DNA from: Duncaniella sp.
GTDB taxonomy: Bacteria; Bacteroidota; Bacteroidia; Bacteroidales; Muribaculaceae
DNA: 9,796 nt
Direction: 5' to 3'
Assembly: GCF_029054785.1 (NCBI RefSeq)
Contig: NZ_JAIDEN010000011.1
Location: forward strand, 1-9,796
Shown here: in pieces, positions 6,302 through 9,796 of the stretch
Numbering within the stretch: position 1 is the stretch's first letter
Layout: the number at the start of each line of letters is the position of its first letter
The notes under the pieces: generated by a model
Databases searched by the model: none
What the model was told of the DNA's origin: nothing
What the model saw: only the letters and a program-made list of their open reading frames with translations
Translations under genes and position numbers: made by a program

Positions 6302-9300
6302 TTAGAAACCGAGGTTGACTGTCAGAGTGAACTGCTTGGGTGTCGGGGCAGCCACACCGCCGGTGTTGAAGAACTCCGGATCCTGGCCGTTGAGTTTCTT
6401 GTCGGCGTAGATGAGGAAGAGGTTGGTTGCCTGGAGCTTGAACATTGCGTTGGAGAGACGCAGGGCGTTTGTCACCTTGGCGGGTACCTGATAGGCAAGC
6501 GAGATTTCCTTCATGCGGATGAAGTCGCCCTTGGCTATGCGGGCATCGGAGTAATTATAGGCGTTATAGGCGTAGCTCAGGTGCGTGTCATTCTTATTCT
6601 GACGCTTGGATGCGATAACCGGGATATTGGTACGGTTTTCGTCACCGGGGACTGTCCAGCGGTTGTTGAATTCCTTCGGGGTTGAGGTCAGGTCGGTGTA
6701 TTCTTTTCTGAAGACGGGGTCGAGACGGATGACGTTGCCGAAAGAGTAGGTGATGTAGACGTTGAGGGTGAAGTCCTTGTAGCGGAAGATGTTGCCGAAA
6801 GAGCCAACGTCAGTGGGGTCGATGCTGCCGGAATACTTCAGGAAGCCGAGTTTTTCGGGATCGGAGGTCTGGAAGTAGATGCCGGTGGTCGAGATATTGC
6901 CGTCCTGGTCAAGGAAGGTGGGGAGGCCTTCTTCGTTGAGTCCCATGAAGGGGATGGAGAAGAGGGAGCGCACGGGGTAGCCTTCCTGGGCGAAACCGCT
7001 GCCGGAAACGAGGTCGATCACACGCTTGGAGGTCTTGAGAGATGTAACCTTGTTCTTATTGTATGAATAGATGAAGTTGGTGGTCCAGGTGAAGTCCTTG
7101 GTCATGATGTTTTTGGTAGTGAGCGAGAGTTCGACACCATGAGAGCGCATTGAGGCAATATTTCCTAACTTTTGGATCTGACCGCCGATGCCCTGTGAGT
7201 TTGCAAGACCGATGAGGTCGAAGTTGTTGCGGCGATACCAGTCGAACTCTACGTTGATGCGGTTGTCAATGAAACCGGTTGAGAGACCGAGGTTAAGCTC
7301 GTGTTTCTTTTCGTATGTCAGATCCTGATTGGCGAGGTCTTTCACATAAAGAGAGCTTTCTGTCACACCGGCAGACGGACGCCAAGGATTTTGGGCGCCG
7401 ATAATGGCGTAGGCGTTGCTGACAGAGGGACGGTCGCCTGTCAGAGAGTAAGAGGCCTTGAGGGTGAGGTGGCTCCAAGTGGGGTTGAAGCTGTGGAACC
7501 ATTCTTCTTCATGGGCGTTCCATGATCCGGAGATGTTCCAGGTGGGGAGCCAGCGTGAAGAGCGGCTCTTGCCGAGTGAGTTGGTGCCTTCGTAGCGGAG
7601 GGTGCCGTTGAGGTTGTATTTTCCCTTATAAGAATAGGTGGCGTTGCCGAAGAAGGCGACTGAACGTTCACGGGTGTTGGTCAGAGTGTAGTAGTCGGAG
7701 TTTTCTTCCTTACCGCGTTTGAATGCTTCGTAGGCATAGTTGGCAACTTCGCCCATGCTGTACTGCATGCCCCAGCCGCGGAACCAGGTTGAGTGGCGGT
7801 CAACTGAGTTGGTTTCCATACCGGCGTAGAGGTTGACGATGTGGTTTTCAGCGAAGACATCGTTGTAGCGGGCTGCGGCGCGCATGTCCCACTTGAACAT
7901 GCTGCGGTCAGCGCGTTCGTAGATACCTCCGTTGGGGAGAATCGAAATGGGGAGCGCAAACATGTTGTCCGGATCGGTGTAGAGGAAAGGGTTCTTATCG
8001 CGGATGGCCGAAGTCGGCATTGCGCGGTAAGCCTGGGCCTGGTTGGAGTCATCAAGGATGAAGTGTTCCTGCGAGGTTGAGGTGTTCTGCATACCGCCGA
8101 GGAGCGAGAGCTCTACTTTGCGGATAGGCTTGTAGGTGAGCACACCGGTGAGGCGGAAGTCGTTGACGCCAAGCTTCATGTAGTTGTTCTTAAGCTCGTG
8201 GAGAATGTTGAAGGGAGCGTAGGAACGGGTGTAGAACTCATTGGCATCGAGTGTGCGCGAGGTGTTCATCGAGTAGGAGTAGGGGTTGATGTCGAAGTCG
8301 CGCTTCACTTCGCCTGAAACCACGTCAGTTTCGCTGCCGAGGGTTCCGGGAGCTTTCTGCTTGCGGTAAGAGGCGTTGGAGATGAGGTTGAAAGAAACCT
8401 TGTCGGAGATATTGAAGTTGGAGTTGAGGTTGGCAGTGTAGCGCTGAACGTCGCTCTGTTTGTACCATCCCGGATCATACATTGCAGATGCCGACACATA
8501 GTGCTGGGCCTTCTCGGTACCTGACGAGAGGCTGATGGAGTGGGTTGACATCACAGAGTTTGAGAAGAGCTGGTCGAACCAGTCGGTGTTGCGGTATTCG
8601 GCTGCGCGGAGATATGCAGCACGGGCTTCGGGTGTGTTTTCAAGACCGAAGCGGCCTGAAGTTGCATCGTATTCAGAAAGAAGCTGATACATCTTGCCGT
8701 AGACACCGCTGTTGGAAGCGTTGGCGATTTCAGCGTAGTTGAGGTAGCCTTTCTGGGCGAGTTCCTGGTAGACGCTCATCTGGTCCTGCGAGTTCATGAT
8801 ATTGAAGTCGCGGTAGTTGGGCTTGAGGCGCATTGTGAATTCGCCTGTGTAGTTGATTGAGTTGCGACCGGCTTTACCTTTCTTGGTAGTCACGACGATC
8901 ACACCGGCCATTGCGCGCGCACCGTAGATAGATGTGGCGGAGCCGTCCTTGAGGATGTCGAAACTTTCGATGTCGTCGGCGTTGAGGCCTGCGATAGCTG
9001 AGGAGATGAGGGTTTCGGCGTTACCGGATGAGAGGTCATCGGCAGAGACGTTCATGACGTCTTCCATGATCACGCCGTCGACAACCCAGAGGGGTTTGGA
9101 GCTGCCGTAGATTGATGTTGCACCGCGGACACGGATTTTGGGAGCGGTACCGAAGGTTCCTGAAACGTTCTGGACCGACACACCTGCGGCGCGTCCTTCA
9201 AGGCTTCGGCTGATGTCGGCCATACCGCTGATGCGGGCGTCCTGAGCGTCGATTTTGGTAGCGGCGCCGGTGAAGAGACGTTTGTCCATTTTCTGCATAC

Positions 9301-9640
9301 CGGTGACAACCACTTCCTGGAGTTGTTCGGCGTCAGATTCGAGAGAGATTGTCATTTTGGTGCCTTTCTGGATGGCAACCTGTTTGGTCTTCATGCCGAT
9401 GTAGCTCACCACGAGCGTTTTGGCATTACCCGGAAGTTTTGAGATGGTGAATTTACCGTCGATGTCGGTCGAGGTTCCGATTTTGGTGCCCTTGACCATG
9501 ACGCTGGCGCCAACGACGGGCTCATCGTCATCAGCTGAGATGACAACGCCCGTAACCCCCCCTAAATCAGGGGTTTGCGCGTTTATTAGCCCGAAACCCA
9601 CAAGGGTCATGACTAACAACATTAATAAACTTTTCCTCAT
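6302..9640 (-). CDS. susC: SusC/RagA TonB-linked outer membrane transporter
   Basis: This 1112-aa beta-barrel transporter takes up large ligands with energy from TonB-ExbBD. The signal peptide is 1-21 (cleavage near NAQ). A carboxypeptidase-regulatory-like domain spans about 27-102, with GVVISADDDEPVVGASVMVK and DIDGKF. The TonB-box region is LQEVVVTG (107-114). The plug (about 118-258) contains the SusC signature LKDGSATSIYGARAMAGVIV (230-249). The barrel fills the rest and ends in an outer-membrane C-terminal strand, FTLTVNLGF, with terminal Phe. Length is typical. It has no N-terminal STN domain, so direct signalling to a FecR-type anti-sigma factor is unlikely; an HTCS or other regulator outside the window is more probable. 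It is the first gene of the operon, 102 nt below a good Bacteroides promoter. No frameshift or internal stop was seen. The symbol is used in the family sense. Confidence 0.96.
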   Translation of the reverse strand: MRKSLLMLLVMTLVGFGLINAQTPDLGGVTGVVISADDDEPVVGASVMVKGTKIGTSTDIDGKFTISKLPGNAKTLVVSYIGMKTKQVAIQKGTKMTISLESDAEQLQEVVVTGMQKMDKRLFTGAATKIDAQDARISGMADISRSLEGRAAGVSVQNVSGTFGTAPKIRVRGATSIYGSSKPLWVVDGVIMEDVMNVSADDLSSGNAETLISSAIAGLNADDIESFDILKDGSATSIYGARAMAGVIVVTTKKGKAGRNSINYTGEFTMRLKPNYRDFNIMNSQDQMSVYQELAQKGYLNYAEIANASNSGVYGKMYQLLSEYDATSGRFGLENTPEARAAYLRAAEYRNTDWFDQLFSNSVMSTHSISLSSGTEKAQHYVSASAMYDPGWYKQSDVQRYTANLNSNFNISDKVSFNLISNASYRKQKAPGTLGSETDVVSGEVKRDFDINPYSYSMNTSRTLDANEFYTRSYAPFNILHELKNNYMKLGVNDFRLTGVLTYKPIRKVELSLLGGMQNTSTSQEHFILDDSNQAQAYRAMPTSAIRDKNPFLYTDPDNMFALPISILPNGGIYERADRSMFKWDMRAAARYNDVFAENHIVNLYAGMETNSVDRHSTWFRGWGMQYSMGEVANYAYEAFKRGKEENSDYYTLTNTRERSVAFFGNATYSYKGKYNLNGTLRYEGTNSLGKSRSSRWLPTWNISGSWNAHEEEWFHSFNPTWSHLTLKASYSLTGDRPSVSNAYAIIGAQNPWRPSAGVTESSLYVKDLANQDLTYEKKHELNLGLSTGFIDNRINVEFDWYRRNNFDLIGLANSQGIGGQIQKLGNIASMRSHGVELSLTTKNIMTKDFTWTTNFIYSYNKNKVTSLKTSKRVIDLVSGSGFAQEGYPVRSLFSIPFMGLNEEGLPTFLDQDGNISTTGIYFQTSDPEKLGFLKYSGSIDPTDVGSFGNIFRYKDFTLNVYITYSFGNVIRLDPVFRKEYTDLTSTPKEFNNRWTVPGDENRTNIPVIASKRQNKNDTHLSYAYNAYNYSDARIAKGDFIRMKEISLAYQVPAKVTNALRLSNAMFKLQATNLFLIYADKKLNGQDPEFFNTGGVAAPTPKQFTLTVNLGF

Positions 9641-9731
9641 AATAAGACAGATATAAATATGATAATGATAGATAGTACGAAATGAGAAGTCGGACTATGG
9701 AACGTTTTTTAACCAAAAAGTCCTTATATGG

Positions 9732-9745
9732 TTTGCATTTGCAAA
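9732..9745. promoter_or_regulatory. Palindrome TTTGCA-TT-TGCAAA at the -7 box / start site
   Basis: This is a perfect 6-bp inverted repeat with a 2-nt centre. It overlaps the distal end of the -7 box (9742-9749) and the expected transcription start. The position would suit an operator for a dimeric repressor, but the sequence is AT-rich and part of the symmetry comes from the promoter box itself, so it may be chance. Confidence 0.35.
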
Positions 9746-9773
9746 AGTAGAGATTTGATATAAAATAACCAAA
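9742..9773 (-). promoter_or_regulatory. Bacteroides-type promoter of the SusCD operon
   Basis: On the minus strand TTTG (9773-9770) is followed after 20 nt by TACTTTTG (9749-9742), an exact match to the -33 TTTG and -7 TAnnTTTG boxes of the Bacteroides primary sigma factor. Transcription should start near 9735-9739, giving a leader of roughly 95-100 nt. The leader holds a weak 5-bp stem (GGACT 9692-9696 with AGTCC 9719-9723) and an AU-rich stretch before the ATG at 9640, with no Shine-Dalgarno sequence. The remaining bases to 9796 are AT-rich, with nothing else I can name. Confidence 0.78.
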
Positions 9774-9796
9774 TTTTATGTGATTTTTTATTTAAA

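Noticed and set aside
7681..8055. Alternative-frame open frames within susC (also 7293-7502, 8305-8499, 9070-9309)
   Set aside because: Thr/Ser/Pro/Arg-rich translations typical of shifted frames of a GC-moderate gene. The susC frame is continuous and conserved throughout.
9692..9723. Riboswitch or structured leader before susC
   Set aside because: Only a 5-bp stem with a 22-nt loop is visible, too weak to call a riboswitch.

Overview
The window carries a leftward (minus-strand) locus typical of Bacteroidales. The signs are a SusC/SusD pair, a run of lipoproteins with Asp/Glu-rich residues after the lipid cysteine, a Bacteroides-type TTTG / TAnnTTTG promoter, A-rich leaders without Shine-Dalgarno sequences, and intermediate GC. 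A gut lineage such as Muribaculaceae, Bacteroides or Prevotella fits; I cannot fix the genus from sequence alone.

Positions 9773 to 909 look like one five-gene operon. A promoter at about 9742-9773 precedes a SusC-type TonB-dependent outer-membrane transporter (9640-6302). After it come a SusD/RagB lipoprotein (6278-4695), an HExxH zinc metallohydrolase lipoprotein of the 'substrate import-associated' type (4650-3745), a DUF4302 lipoprotein (3732-2422), and a lipoprotein with three BACON-like domains and an unassigned C-terminal half (2336-909). The first three intergenic gaps are 12-44 nt. The last is 85 nt and contains a strong hairpin without a U-tract. No glycoside hydrolase, polysaccharide lyase, sulfatase or regulator lies in the window, so the HExxH protein is the only evident enzyme. 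The parts fit a surface machine: the BACON and DUF4302 proteins would bind the ligand, the metallohydrolase would trim it, SusD would deliver it as a lid, and SusC would import it. The substrate could be a glycan, peptide or glycopeptide and cannot be read from the sequence.

A likely intrinsic terminator (811-851) ends the operon. Next comes a MntA/HepT-type toxin-antitoxin pair: an MNT nucleotidyltransferase antitoxin (804-493, or 828-493 with an earlier ATG) and a HEPN RNase toxin of the DUF86/HepT family (512-163). The toxin reading frame is broken by what looks like one missing T (coding strand) in a homopolymer at about 393-396. The longer mntA start lies inside the terminator hairpin, so I prefer the shorter start.

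The left edge (2-127) is a degenerate tandem array of 9-nt units in unbroken register. It has a GGGARYTTT-type block and then an RGTCYAATT-type block. The first block has eight GGG tracts exactly 9 nt apart, matching a G-quadruplex pattern.

The most useful leads are the toxin frameshift, the terminator overlapping the antitoxin start, the 9-nt array, the AT-rich C-terminal part of the BACON gene, and an import operon whose only enzyme is a metallohydrolase.
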